Assembly: GCF_017877355.1 (NCBI RefSeq)
Contig: NZ_JAGIPR010000016.1
Span: forward strand, 1 to 64,000
Source: Chryseobacterium jejuense
GTDB taxonomy: Bacteria > Bacteroidota > Bacteroidia > Flavobacteriales > Weeksellaceae
Direction of reading: 5' to 3'
DNA: 64,000 bases
The notes under the pieces are model-generated. The model was not told where the DNA came from. It saw only the letters and a list, made by a program, of their open reading frames with translations, and ran no database searches. Position 1 is the stretch's first letter, and each line of letters starts with the position of its first letter. Shown here in pieces: positions 53,780 to 63,041 of the stretch. The translations under genes were made by a program, and so were the position numbers.

Positions 53780-54628
53780 ATGAACAAAAAAATCAATGAC
53801 TTGTTTTCCCAGAAAGCATTCACAAAAAAAGCTTTACTAATAAGCCTCGTAGTGGCTACAATTGCATCTTCTTGCAGTAAAAGTAATGACGAAATTACAA
53901 CCGAAACCCAAGCTACAGCAGTAAATGTCACTAACCTTAAAACAGGTCATCTGGATGGTCAGGAGATTACCTATGAAAGAAAAAATGGAATGAATTTTTT
54001 CCAGGGTGATATCGTTCTTTCTGATCAACAACTGGCAGAAGGTGGCGCAGCCAATAAAGGTGGTGCTACTTTTTCAAGATGGCCCAACCGTACAATTTAC
54101 TATACGATTGCTAGTAATATGGGATCTATTAATGTGAATAAAATCAACACTGCTGTTAATGAATACAATTCCAAAACGAATGCCCGTTGGGTTCAGCGTA
54201 GCAACCAATCCAATTATGTAGAATTTATTTTTGGAAGCTCAAACGGATCGGATGGATGGGCTCATATCGGATATCAGGGTGGAAAACAGACTATTTCTCT
54301 GGACCAGTATATTTCAGTGGGATCAGTGATTCATGAAATGGGTCATACTGTAGGGCTTTATCATGAACATGCCCGTAAAGACAGAGATCAATATGTAAGC
54401 ATCCAATGGAATAATATTCAGGACGGACAGGCTTATAATTTTAATAAATATACTTCAGGAACAGATATAGGACCTTTCAATATTAATTCTGTGATGATGT
54501 ATTGGCCAAATTCCTATTCTAAAAACGGACAGCCTACTATTAAAAGAGCCAATAATACCAACTTCACTTATAATAGGACAGGATTCACAACCGGCGATAT
54601 CAATACTATTAATGCGATGTATCCTTAA
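53780..54628 (+). CDS. Astacin-type zinc metalloprotease (M12A, flavastacin-like), lipoprotein
   Basis: 282 residues. Signal with lipobox IASSC (Cys32), a short propeptide including MNFFQGDIVL, then a catalytic domain from about 95. The astacin signature HEMGHTVGLYHEHARKDRD gives zinc ligands His185, His189 and His195 with catalytic Glu186. The Met-turn is in SVMMYWP with the following Tyr. Similar in layout to flavastacin of Elizabethkingia, but without an extra C-terminal domain. Extracytoplasmic endopeptidase anchored by lipid. Single gene. Confidence 0.94.
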   Translation: MNKKINDLFSQKAFTKKALLISLVVATIASSCSKSNDEITTETQATAVNVTNLKTGHLDGQEITYERKNGMNFFQGDIVLSDQQLAEGGAANKGGATFSRWPNRTIYYTIASNMGSINVNKINTAVNEYNSKTNARWVQRSNQSNYVEFIFGSSNGSDGWAHIGYQGGKQTISLDQYISVGSVIHEMGHTVGLYHEHARKDRDQYVSIQWNNIQDGQAYNFNKYTSGTDIGPFNINSVMMYWPNSYSKNGQPTIKRANNTNFTYNRTGFTTGDINTINAMYP

Positions 54629-54651
54629 ATTTTAAAATCCTGTTCAATAAT

Positions 54652-54690
54652 AAAAAAGAAAAGAATTCGTTATGAATTCTTTTCTTTTTT
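54652..54690. terminator. Bidirectional terminator overlapping the helicase 3' end
   Basis: AAAAAAGAAAAGAATTC and GAATTCTTTTCTTTTTT pair perfectly around GTTAT. It includes the last codons (KKEKNS) of the helicase gene, which converges with the astacin gene. Confidence 0.85.
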
Positions 54691-56796
54691 ATAGTTATAA
54701 TGATTAATCAGAATTCTGATTTCGTTAAATTCAAAATGACTTGGCAGAGCATTTTTCCACTCCGTTAAGGTCTCATGTGGATTCTTATAAAACTCATCTT
54801 CAAATGCCTTAATTTTATCAGAAGTAATCACTCTTGCAATATCCAGCAATCCCTGTTCTGCAAATTTGGCAAGATGCCCTATTACGGTTTCTTTTACCAA
54901 TCCTCTTTCCAGTGCAATTTCGCCAATGGTTTTTCCCTGTTCAAAAAGTTGGAAAGTCAGAACCTGTGATGGGACTTTAGCAATCCTCATGCTTACTTCC
55001 TTATCATTCTTTTCATCCAGAAGCCTTGTTTCAAGCAGGTGAATATCCTTTAAACTGTTCAGATACTCTTCAATATCTTCCAGCCAGCTCTTCACTTCTT
55101 CATTGTACTGTTTCAATCCTTTTGCACCCTTAATTTCAGCATAAAAGTCTTTCAATGGATCAAAAATTTTATTTCTGGTTTCGGTAAAGAAGAAATTAAC
55201 TGCGCCTTTTGATTTACTTTCAATTTCGGACCATTGCTCTTTCTGTTCAATAAAGTTATTCACCTTTTGGAAGATGATACGTTCCAGTTTTTCAAAGATT
55301 TTCCCAAGATTGGTGGCTTCATGTTTCAACTGAAGATAAAGCTGATTGGCTTTAGCACGGTCTATATTTTTAGTCACAGCAGAAAGTTTATTCCACTCCT
55401 CTACTTCATTTAAAAACCACATGCAATCAACTGTACGAAGTACTTTTCTGATACTGTAATCGTATTTTTCCTGATTTAAAATAGCTTCCACATGATCGTT
55501 GGCGACCGTATTACTATGGAAATGCAGAATTCTGTTATCTTTAAAAATAACTTCAGGAGTAATTTTTGATTTCAAAACAATACCTTCCAATGTTCTGCAA
55601 CGTGATAAGGCTACATATACCTGACCAGCCGTAAAACTTTTCCCTGCATCAATAATCACTTTATCAAAAGTAAGTCCCTGGCTTTTATGAATCGTAACTG
55701 CCCAGGCTAATTTGATCGGAAACTGCTCAAAGCTTCCCAGTACTTCTTCTTTAATTGTTTTATCAGTATCCAGAAAATATTTTTTCTGCTCCCAGGTTTC
55801 TTTTTTTACGGTAATTTCTCTTTCACTTTCATCCAGAACTACGCGGATTTCATCTTCATCCAATCCGATAATCTCTCCAAGTTTTCCGTTGAAGTATTTC
55901 TTCTCTCCGGAAATATCATTTCTGATGAACATGATCTGGGCTCCAATTTTCAGTTCTAAAAACTGATCATTAGGAAATTGATTCTCTTTAAAATCTCCGA
56001 CTAGTTTTGCCTCATAGGTTTTTGGATCCACTTTTATTTCCTTCAGTTTTTCCTGATTGATCTCATCCGCCATCTTGTTGTGAGAGCACAGGTAAACGTA
56101 AGATTCTTTACCCATATCAAAATCCGGATCATATCTTTTGTTCAGATGATCGAAATCTATATTCGCTACATCACCATCACGGATTGCATTCAATATTTCA
56201 AGAAATTCCTCATCAGATTGTCTGTAAACTTTTGTAAGCTCAATCGTCACAATCGGAATATCTTTAATCGCATGACTATCGAAAAAGAAAGGAGAATCAT
56301 AATACAATTTCAGAATATGTTCATCTCTCACTACTGGCGGCAGCTGAAACAAATCCCCAATAAATAGCATCTGAACGCCTCCAAATCGTTGATTATTTCT
56401 TCTGATAAACCTTAAAGAAAAATCCATCATGTCCAGAACATCCGCCCTTAACATGGAAACCTCATCAATAATAATGATCTCAACTTCTCTTAAAAGCTTG
56501 AGTTTATCTTTACGGTATTTGAAATGCGGCATCAGATCGGCAATATTATTCGCCAAACTGGTATCTATCCTTTCCGTTGTAGGCAGAAAAGTTCGTAAGG
56601 GTAATCCAAACATAGAGTGGATGGTTACTCCACCAGCATTAATTGCTGCAATCCCGGTGGGAGCAATAACAATATGCTTTTTCTTTGTTCGTCTTACAAA
56701 ATCATTAAGAAACGTTGTTTTTCCCGTTCCGGCTTTCCCAGTCAGAAAAACACTTCTGTTGGTGTACTCTATTAAGTCAAAAAAATGATTGTTCAT
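54670..56796 (-). CDS. Pif1/RecD-like AAA helicase with C-terminal helix-turn-helix
   Basis: 708 residues from the ATG at 56796 (MNNHFFDLIEYTNRSV). The longer open frame upstream lacks homologous-looking sequence. Walker A FLTGKAGTGKTTFL, APTGIAAINAGGVTIHSMFG, Walker B IIIDEVSMLRADVLD, and C-terminal SF1 motifs TIHKSQGLTFDKVIID and YVALSRCRTLEGI mark a Pif1-like SF1B 5'-3' helicase. A charged helical region follows, then a HTH_40-type domain (GKTIGEIALERGLVKETVIG, about 635-675). The role in Bacteroidota is unknown; perhaps replication or recombination support. Confidence 0.92.
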   Translation of the reverse strand: MNNHFFDLIEYTNRSVFLTGKAGTGKTTFLNDFVRRTKKKHIVIAPTGIAAINAGGVTIHSMFGLPLRTFLPTTERIDTSLANNIADLMPHFKYRKDKLKLLREVEIIIIDEVSMLRADVLDMMDFSLRFIRRNNQRFGGVQMLFIGDLFQLPPVVRDEHILKLYYDSPFFFDSHAIKDIPIVTIELTKVYRQSDEEFLEILNAIRDGDVANIDFDHLNKRYDPDFDMGKESYVYLCSHNKMADEINQEKLKEIKVDPKTYEAKLVGDFKENQFPNDQFLELKIGAQIMFIRNDISGEKKYFNGKLGEIIGLDEDEIRVVLDESEREITVKKETWEQKKYFLDTDKTIKEEVLGSFEQFPIKLAWAVTIHKSQGLTFDKVIIDAGKSFTAGQVYVALSRCRTLEGIVLKSKITPEVIFKDNRILHFHSNTVANDHVEAILNQEKYDYSIRKVLRTVDCMWFLNEVEEWNKLSAVTKNIDRAKANQLYLQLKHEATNLGKIFEKLERIIFQKVNNFIEQKEQWSEIESKSKGAVNFFFTETRNKIFDPLKDFYAEIKGAKGLKQYNEEVKSWLEDIEEYLNSLKDIHLLETRLLDEKNDKEVSMRIAKVPSQVLTFQLFEQGKTIGEIALERGLVKETVIGHLAKFAEQGLLDIARVITSDKIKAFEDEFYKNPHETLTEWKNALPSHFEFNEIRILINHYNYKKEKNS

Positions 56797-56878
56797 CGTT
56801 GTCAAAAATACGGAAATGAATTTGATTTTCTTACCTTGGCATAAGTTTTGAAAATTCTTAAAAAGAAAAAAGTCTATT

Positions 56879-57331
56879 GTGAAAAAAATTTTCCTGCATA
56901 TTCCGGTCATAGTATTATGTACTCCATTAACCCTTATTTCCTGTAATTCTACGAAGAACCTCGACACCAATCTTCCCATTGATATTGCCTACAGACCGGT
57001 TGATGAAGACAGCCAGAAATATGATCAAGCACAGTTGGATAAACTAAAAGCGTCCATTGAATCTGAAGCTAAAGGAGAAGAGTGTACGAATGGCAGTGAC
57101 TGGACATTTGCTCCCATGGGAGTAAAATCCTGTGGCGGTCCTCAGCAATATATTGCTTATCCTAAAAAAATTGAAGCTTCAATTCTTCCAAGAATCAATG
57201 AATATACTGACAAAATAAGGATTTTTAACGAAAAATATAATATTGTGTCTGACTGTATGGTGATTACGCCTCCTGCATATGTTAAATGCATCAAAGGAGA
57301 AGCAAGGCTGATTACACCAGAATCAAAATAA
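56879..57331 (+). CDS. Predicted lipoprotein, function unknown
   Basis: 150 residues beginning at GTG 56879 (MKKIFLHIPVIV). Lipobox PLTLISC (Cys22). The mature part has four more cysteines (GEECTNGSDWTFAPMG, KSCGG, SDCMVI, VKCIKG) that could form disulfides. The GSDW.F.P.G.KSCGGP..YIAY pattern recurs in small Bacteroidota/metazoan-like hypotheticals I recall only vaguely. Divergent from the helicase gene. Confidence 0.75.
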   Translation: MKKIFLHIPVIVLCTPLTLISCNSTKNLDTNLPIDIAYRPVDEDSQKYDQAQLDKLKASIESEAKGEECTNGSDWTFAPMGVKSCGGPQQYIAYPKKIEASILPRINEYTDKIRIFNEKYNIVSDCMVITPPAYVKCIKGEARLITPESK

Positions 57332-57380
57332 AAAATAAAGCAAAGGTTCTATATCAAATCAATACTAAGACTTGATATAC

Positions 57381-57412
57381 AAAGCTCCGTCGGAAGACAG
57401 AGCTTTTGTTTT
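57381..57412 (+). terminator. Terminator after the lipoprotein gene
   Basis: AAAGCTC.GTC / GAC.GAGCTTT with a short loop, followed by a T-rich run. The region 57420-57500 beyond it is low-complexity (GAGATTTAAAGATTGGAGAT, CACGAAACTTGCACCACGTA). Confidence 0.7.
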
Positions 57413-57512
57413 TTATATATTAAAGTTCAGACTTGAGATTTAAAGATTGGAGATGAGAGCACACTCTTCAACCAAAAACTTTAAACACGAAACTTGCACC
57501 ACGTATCCCGAA

Positions 57513-58049
57513 CTACAACTCGTAATCCTTCACATTCTCCTTATACCAGGATGAATATTTAACATAATTATCTGCAATTCTGTTTACCTCCCCTTCCAAT
57601 AACTGAGCATTGATGTCCTTAATCTTTTTAGCAGGAACTCCACCCCAAACTTCTCCGGATTTAATATGTGTTCCCTGAGTGACTACAGAACCTGCCCCAA
57701 CGATTGAATTTTCTTCAACCAGACAGTCATCCATCACAATAGCTCCCATTCCAATCAGTACATTATCTTTAATGGTACATCCGTGAACAATGGCATTGTG
57801 GCCAATAGAAACATTATTTCCGATATTCAAAGGATGTTTCTGATAGGTACAGTGTAACATTGCATTATCCTGAACATTGACTTTATCACCCATTTTGATA
57901 TAATGAACATCACCTCTGATTACTGCATTATACCAGACGCTGCAATCTTTTCCCATAGTAACATCTCCAATGATAGTAGCTGTTTCAGCTAAGAATGTAT
58001 TCTCTCCGATCTGTGGTATTTTCCCTAAAAGTTCTTTTACAAGTGCCAT
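57513..58049 (-). CDS. Gamma carbonic anhydrase family protein
   Basis: 178 residues from the ATG at 58049 (MALVKELLGKIPQIGENTFL). Left-handed beta-helix hexapeptide repeats (TATIIGDVTMGKDCSVWYNA). Metal-type histidines are visible in MLHCTYQ and IGHNAIVHGC, the arrangement of the gamma-CA/YrdA/PaaY group. Trimer with interfacial metal expected. Activity as carbonic anhydrase versus acyl-CoA-related role is open. Monocistronic, divergent from the Nfu gene. Confidence 0.92.
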   Translation of the reverse strand: MALVKELLGKIPQIGENTFLAETATIIGDVTMGKDCSVWYNAVIRGDVHYIKMGDKVNVQDNAMLHCTYQKHPLNIGNNVSIGHNAIVHGCTIKDNVLIGMGAIVMDDCLVEENSIVGAGSVVTQGTHIKSGEVWGGVPAKKIKDINAQLLEGEVNRIADNYVKYSSWYKENVKDYEL

Positions 58050-58216
58050 AGTTTTAATTTGAAAATTTGAAAATAAGCCCATTTGAAAATCATTATTTCC
58101 TACCTTCTGATTTTTAGCATCTAACTTCTAAATTACAGTGATAGCAAAAATCTAACTCTCAATTTTCAGCTTCTAACTTCTAATGCGTATTTTTGTATCT
58201 CAAATTTAACGAAAAA

Positions 58217-59095
58217 ATGCGTACCGTACTTATAGAACCAACCGAAAACCCGAAAGTGATGAAATTTGTTGCAGATTACAACTTGATTCCAGGGTCTTTG
58301 GAGTTGGACAGAACTTCAGATGTTTCAGAAATTCCTTTAGCTCAGGAGCTTTTCAATTATCCATTTGTAGAAAGAATTTTCATTACTGCTAATTTTGTAG
58401 CTGTAGCAAAACAGGATACTATTGAATGGGAACATGTTGCTGAAAGTCTGAAAAATGTAATTGAAGACGAATTATTGGCCAACCCAAGAATCTATCTTCA
58501 GAAGAAAAAAGAAATGTATCAGATTTATTCTGAAATGACTCCAAACCCTAATGTAATGAAGTTTGTATCCAGCAAACTGCTTATGGAAGGATTTGTAGAA
58601 GTAAAATCAAAAGAAGCTGCAGAAGAAGTTCCTTTAGCAGCTGCTATCTTCAATGAGTTCGAATTTGCAACAGAGGTTTTCATTTCTGATAATTTCGTAG
58701 CTGTCACAAAGAATCATTCTGTTGAATGGCATGAGGTAATGATTACCGTTCGTGCTCTTATTGCAGATTATCTTCAAAATGGTGGTGAAATTTCTAAAAT
58801 TGAGCCTCAGAAGCACGAAAATCCTGTAGAAAAGATTATCAACAGAGATTATACTGACGATGAGCAGAAAATTTCTGACATTCTAAATGAATATGTAGCT
58901 CCGGCTGTAGAAAATGATGGTGGAAAAATTTCACTAATGGAATATGATGAATCCACCAAAACAGCTAAAATGCTTTTACAGGGAGCTTGTTCAGGATGTC
59001 CGAGTTCTACAGCTACTTTGAAGAACGGAATTGAAAATATTTTAAAACAATTCGTTCCGGATCTTGTAGAAAAAGTGGAGGCTGTAAACGGATAA
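58217..59095 (+). CDS. Nfu/NifU-type Fe-S scaffold protein with duplicated N-domain
   Basis: 292 residues from ATG 58217 (MRTVLIEPTENPKVMKFVAD). Two Nfu_N domains lie in tandem (about 1-90 and 102-195; the second starts MYQIYSEMTPNPNVMKFVSS), each with a FI..NFVAV...IEW/VEW motif. The C-terminal NifU domain (about 215-292) has GACSGCPSSTATLKNGI, whose CxxC pair binds a [4Fe-4S] cluster at a dimer interface. It delivers clusters to client proteins. Most Nfu proteins have one N-domain, so the duplication is notable. Heads an Nfu-FMN reductase-hemH run. Confidence 0.93.
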   Translation: MRTVLIEPTENPKVMKFVADYNLIPGSLELDRTSDVSEIPLAQELFNYPFVERIFITANFVAVAKQDTIEWEHVAESLKNVIEDELLANPRIYLQKKKEMYQIYSEMTPNPNVMKFVSSKLLMEGFVEVKSKEAAEEVPLAAAIFNEFEFATEVFISDNFVAVTKNHSVEWHEVMITVRALIADYLQNGGEISKIEPQKHENPVEKIINRDYTDDEQKISDILNEYVAPAVENDGGKISLMEYDESTKTAKMLLQGACSGCPSSTATLKNGIENILKQFVPDLVEKVEAVNG

Positions 59096-59105
59096 TCAAT
59101 ATTTC

Positions 59106-59642
59106 ATGATCAACACAAAAAAGATTCTCATCATTATTGGAAGTGCTACCAAGAATTCCAGTAATCAGAAACTGATGGAACAGGTATTGGAAAAGAACCC
59201 CAATATTCATTTTCATATGTATGATGATCTTTCCGTTCTTCCTCATTTTGACACTTCATTAACTGATGTTGACACTCCTGAGGAAATTGTAAAGATCAGA
59301 GAATACATTAATAATTCGGCAGGAGTTATTATTTCTACTCCGGAATATATTTTTAGTATTCCGAGCAGATTAAAAAACTTGTTGGAATGGTGTGTTTCTA
59401 CAAATGTCTTTCTGGACAAACCGGTTGCATTCATTACAGGATCTGCCAGTGGAGAGAAAGGTCATGAAGAATTATTATTGATTTTAAAAACCCTTGGCGC
59501 AGTCATTGATGATAAACATCAGCTTTTAATCAAGGCGATAAAGGGTAAGTTTGAGTCTGATGGCTCGGTTGAAAATAATACCTTTGCTAAAGTATTAGAA
59601 TTGATAACGGATTTTGAACAATCTGTTTCATCATTAAAATAA
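59106..59642 (+). CDS. NADPH-dependent FMN reductase-like flavoprotein
   Basis: 178 residues. Flavodoxin-like fold with the phosphate loop GSATKNSSNQKLME and the TPEYIFSIPSRLKNLLEW motif of the FMN_red family. Reduces FMN or quinone-type acceptors with NAD(P)H. Lies 10 bases after nfu and 5 bases before hemH, suggesting a link to iron/Fe-S or haem metabolism, for example supplying reduced flavin. The substrate is unproven. Confidence 0.9.
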   Translation: MINTKKILIIIGSATKNSSNQKLMEQVLEKNPNIHFHMYDDLSVLPHFDTSLTDVDTPEEIVKIREYINNSAGVIISTPEYIFSIPSRLKNLLEWCVSTNVFLDKPVAFITGSASGEKGHEELLLILKTLGAVIDDKHQLLIKAIKGKFESDGSVENNTFAKVLELITDFEQSVSSLK

Positions 59643-59647
59643 AAAAA

Positions 59648-60682
59648 TTGAATAAAAAAGGAATTTTACTGGTCAACCTTGGATCACCAAGATCTACGGC
59701 TGTAAATGATGTAAAGGAATATCTTGATGAATTTTTGATGGACGAAAGGGTAATTGATTACCGTTGGATCTTTCGGGCACTGCTTGTTCAGGGGATTATC
59801 CTGAAAACAAGACCTGCAAAATCTGCCGAAGCCTATAAAACAGTATGGACGGATGAAGGTTCACCTTTAGTTGTTATTACTGAAAAGATTCAGAAGAAAC
59901 TTCAAAAATTGGTAGATGTACCTGTGGAAATCGGGATGAGATATGCAGAGCCAAGTATTGAGACCGGAATCCAGAAACTGGTAGATCAGGGAATTTCTGA
60001 AATTGTACTTTTTCCTTTGTACCCGCAATATGCAATGAGTACTACAGAAACCGTTATTGAAAAAGCGGAAGAAGTAAGAAAGAAGAAATTTCCAAAAGTA
60101 AAAATCAATTATATTCAACCTTTCTATAACAGAGATATTTATATCAACTGTCTGGCAGAAAGTATCAAGGAAAAACTTCCTGAAAATTTTGATGCTCTTC
60201 AGTTTTCTTATCATGGAGTTCCGGAAAGACATTTGTACAAAACAGATCCTTCCAACACCTGTAAAATTGATGATGCCAATTGTATCAACAGTCAGGTAGA
60301 TACTCATAATGCCTATTGTTATAGACACCAGTGTTATAAAACCACTGAGGCTGTCATAGCTAAAATGGGGCTTCCAAAAGAAAAGACAATTGTATCCTTC
60401 CAATCCAGATTAGGAAAAGACAAATGGATTGAACCTTACACGGATGAAACTCTGGAAACCATTCCTAAAAAAGGAGTTAAAAATCTTGCAGTGGTTTGTC
60501 CTGCTTTCGTATCAGACTGCCTTGAAACACTGGAAGAAATTTCAGAGGAAGGAAAAGAGCAGTTTATGCATGGTGGTGGAGAAAATTTCCACTATATCCC
60601 GTGTCTGAATGATGAAGACCGATGGATTGAAGTAGTAAAAACACTTTGCGAAGAGAAACTGAATGATTTTTATCTGGTATAA
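59648..60682 (+). CDS. hemH: Ferrochelatase HemH
   Basis: 344 residues starting at TTG 59648 (KKGILLVNLGSPRST follows). LVNLGSP start, metal-binding His in QFSYHGVPERHL, and the second conserved acidic/His cluster near ETLEEI. Inserts Fe2+ into protoporphyrin IX, the last step of haem b synthesis. A loop after the active His has four cysteines (TCKIDDANC ... YCYRHQCYKT), a pattern also seen in gammaproteobacterial enzymes. Third in the Nfu-FMN reductase-hemH run; no ATG in the region gives the conserved start. Confidence 0.95.
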   Translation: MNKKGILLVNLGSPRSTAVNDVKEYLDEFLMDERVIDYRWIFRALLVQGIILKTRPAKSAEAYKTVWTDEGSPLVVITEKIQKKLQKLVDVPVEIGMRYAEPSIETGIQKLVDQGISEIVLFPLYPQYAMSTTETVIEKAEEVRKKKFPKVKINYIQPFYNRDIYINCLAESIKEKLPENFDALQFSYHGVPERHLYKTDPSNTCKIDDANCINSQVDTHNAYCYRHQCYKTTEAVIAKMGLPKEKTIVSFQSRLGKDKWIEPYTDETLETIPKKGVKNLAVVCPAFVSDCLETLEEISEEGKEQFMHGGGENFHYIPCLNDEDRWIEVVKTLCEEKLNDFYLV

Positions 60683-60704
60683 AATTATTAAGTCAAAATA
60701 TACA

Positions 60705-60734
60705 AAAGGCCACAGAAGAATTTCCGTGGCCTTT
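60705..60734. terminator. Bidirectional terminator between hemH and the M4 protease
   Basis: AAAGGCCAC and GTGGCCTTT pair around a 12-base loop; convergent genes on both sides. Confidence 0.85.
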
Positions 60735-60758
60735 CTCTTGAAATATATTAAAGTAAGT

Positions 60759-62714
60759 TTATTTTTTAATTAAGTTTCCGGCTTTCTGCCCGTTCACGGT
60801 TACAATATAAACTCCAGGAAGCATATTGGATGGCAGCTGTATTTCTACTCTATTTGCACCATCAATAAGATTAACTTTTTCTGAAAGTTCTCTTCTTCCC
60901 GTTAGGTTTACCAGTTCTACAGTTCCTTTACCTGCTTTTCCATTAAACACTACCGTAAATCTTTCTGTTGCCGGATTTGGGCTGATGGTATAAGGAGACT
61001 CATTAGCATCTGCTGCAATAAGTCCTGCTGCAGAAGTTCCTCCGCCCACTCCTACTGCGTTCCATGCATTGGTAACCTGTGTTACTTCATTACTTCCGGC
61101 ACCGTACAGATCTGTTGCAGCCTGTAAAGAATATGTTCTTGTATTCGCGTAAGTAGAAGTAGAAGTAAGATAAGTTGTCAGCGTTCTGTAAGCAATGGCT
61201 CCTGCTTTATCCAATCCTATTCCGGAAACATTATAAGCAAAACCATTGTCGTTGGTTCCGGTTCCTCCTGTTACCAATAAATAATACCAGAAATTTAAAA
61301 CTCCAGAATTGGTATGAACACCACAATAGTCATTGGCCTGACTAGGGCTTGCACAACCTGAAGTAGTCGCAGCTTTCCAATAGGTTCCTTGATAAGTATC
61401 CGGCTGACGGTAAGCATTAGGGTTTGACATATCACGGATAACATAGCTGAAATCTTCTCCCAATGTCCAGCTTGCCTGCGTTGGTCTTGCCCAACGTTCT
61501 ATGGTATTTCCAAAGATGTCTGAGAAACCTTCATTCAATGCTCCCGGTTCTCTTTGATAAACAAGGTTTGCAGTCTTAGAAGTCATCCCATGGGTAATTT
61601 CATGACCACAAACATCAATAGCTGTTAAAGGTTTTCCACCGTTTGTTGTAGAGCTTCCATCGCCGTAAAGCATTCTTGATCCATCCCAATAGGCATTAAA
61701 AATATTATTTCCATAATGAACATAAGATTTTATAGCAAAGTGATTGTTATCAATACTTTTCCTTCCGAATTTTGTGAAATAATAATCCAATGTCATTTCG
61801 GCTCCCCAATGAGCGTCAGTAGCATATTGATCTTTATTGGTATTTACATTATTCCAAACATTATCGGTATCTGTAAAATCTACAGCTGACGAAAAATTAG
61901 TTGTTTTTTTAAGGTTATAGGTCTCCACTGCTGTTCCACCATTTCTTCCTGTTTCTCTTAATCTGTAACTTCCGCCATAAGAATCAGCTATTATATTTCT
62001 GCTTCCACTATAAACGGTAGTAGCCGTTCCCGGAGTATTTACTTCATGAATGATGGCATCCATTCCCAGAACTTTTCCATTCTTAGCATCTACAAAAACA
62101 TATTGTCTGCTTAGAGGCTTCTCAGCATACACATCAAATTTATAAGCTAACTTCAAGTCCTTAAGTGTTTCATCTGTAGGATCTGAATAGTAGACAAGCT
62201 CACCTTTAGGAACAAAACTTGCATTATCATCTTTAGATTCTTTTTTAATAAAGTCTTCCTCTTCTTTATTTTGCCATTTATATTGTTCGGCACCTACAAA
62301 ATTCAAAGCATTTTGTAAGGCGATTTTTTCAGAAATATTGGATTTTTTTTCAACTCCTGATGGAACTTTAAGCACCCATTTTCCGGACTGCCCAACAATT
62401 TTACCGTCTTTAGTCTGTACAGCCATTACTCCATACTCTACAGGAATATCATTTACGGTCTGTTGAAATCTATGGGTTTCAAAGCCTAGCTTATCGGTTT
62501 CAAGTCCTAATTTACGGGCTTGTCCCGGTGAAAGTCTCTCAGATTTTTCATCAAATAAAACAGGACTTCCCTGAAAAGCAGGTCCATCTTTTTCAAATCT
62601 CAAGAATTCCGCGTGTAATCCACTTTTACCAGGAATTACTTTTGACGGAGTGTTTTGTCCGAAAACGAATGAGCAGGCTGCAATGCTCGCTGCTAGAATA
62701 AATTTTGCTTTCAT
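60759..62714 (-). CDS. Secreted M4 (thermolysin-like) metalloprotease with T9SS tail
   Basis: 651 residues. Signal peptide (AACSFVFGQ), an FTP/PepSY-type propeptide (about 30-225), and the M4 catalytic domain. Zinc ligands are His371 and His375 in CGHEITHG, with Glu372 catalytic; the third ligand Glu is in ALNEGFSDIFG. The M4 C-terminal domain has the conserved HTNSGVLNFWYYLL His. The final 80 residues (YTISPNPATERFTVVFNG ... MLPGVYIVTVNG) are a type A T9SS tail. Exported protease for nutrient use or virulence. Directly followed on the same strand by the T9SS plug gene upstream of it. Confidence 0.96.
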   Translation of the reverse strand: MKAKFILAASIAACSFVFGQNTPSKVIPGKSGLHAEFLRFEKDGPAFQGSPVLFDEKSERLSPGQARKLGLETDKLGFETHRFQQTVNDIPVEYGVMAVQTKDGKIVGQSGKWVLKVPSGVEKKSNISEKIALQNALNFVGAEQYKWQNKEEEDFIKKESKDDNASFVPKGELVYYSDPTDETLKDLKLAYKFDVYAEKPLSRQYVFVDAKNGKVLGMDAIIHEVNTPGTATTVYSGSRNIIADSYGGSYRLRETGRNGGTAVETYNLKKTTNFSSAVDFTDTDNVWNNVNTNKDQYATDAHWGAEMTLDYYFTKFGRKSIDNNHFAIKSYVHYGNNIFNAYWDGSRMLYGDGSSTTNGGKPLTAIDVCGHEITHGMTSKTANLVYQREPGALNEGFSDIFGNTIERWARPTQASWTLGEDFSYVIRDMSNPNAYRQPDTYQGTYWKAATTSGCASPSQANDYCGVHTNSGVLNFWYYLLVTGGTGTNDNGFAYNVSGIGLDKAGAIAYRTLTTYLTSTSTYANTRTYSLQAATDLYGAGSNEVTQVTNAWNAVGVGGGTSAAGLIAADANESPYTISPNPATERFTVVFNGKAGKGTVELVNLTGRRELSEKVNLIDGANRVEIQLPSNMLPGVYIVTVNGQKAGNLIKK

Positions 62715-62989
62715 AAATAATATTTGTTAAGTGTGAGACGAAGATAAAAGTTTTTCGCAATAAATCGATATATACATTACATAAAATTCAATTGAAAATA
62801 TAAATCATTAAACAAACCATAATAATGATTTTAAAACAAAGCGAAATAATTAAAAATGATTTTATTATTTTGAAGATTTTACATGAAATTATTTCTTAGA
62901 AATCAATATTTTGTGAATTATTTTTTCAAACCATGTTTCACATTTTATTGAATAAAATTATTCTGATTTGGAATATTTATTAAAAAAAT
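62715..62989. other. AT-rich gap between the plug gene terminator and the M4 protease
   Basis: 275 very AT-rich bases with no gene. On the minus strand TATCTTCG near 62735-62742 may be a variant -7 element for the protease. Confidence 0.35.
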
Positions 62990-63015
62990 AAGGCTACCTC
63001 ATTAGAGACAGCCTT
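62990..63015 (-). terminator. Terminator of the T9SS plug gene
   Basis: AAGGCT-AC-CTC-ATTA-GAG-AC-AGCCTT: two stem blocks with a symmetrical internal bulge, followed on the minus strand by ATTTTTTT. Confidence 0.75.
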
Positions 63016-63041
63016 TGAATATTTTAAATAAAGCTATATAA

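Noticed and set aside
56797..56979. 61-residue N-terminal extension of the Pif1-like helicase
   Set aside because: The extension is hydrophobic, non-homologous in look, and overlaps the divergent lipoprotein gene start; MNNHFF at 56796 fits the family.
60225..60330. 2Fe-2S cluster in the ferrochelatase cysteine loop
   Set aside because: Four cysteines are present, but the spacing also occurs in enzymes not known to hold a cluster, so no claim is made.
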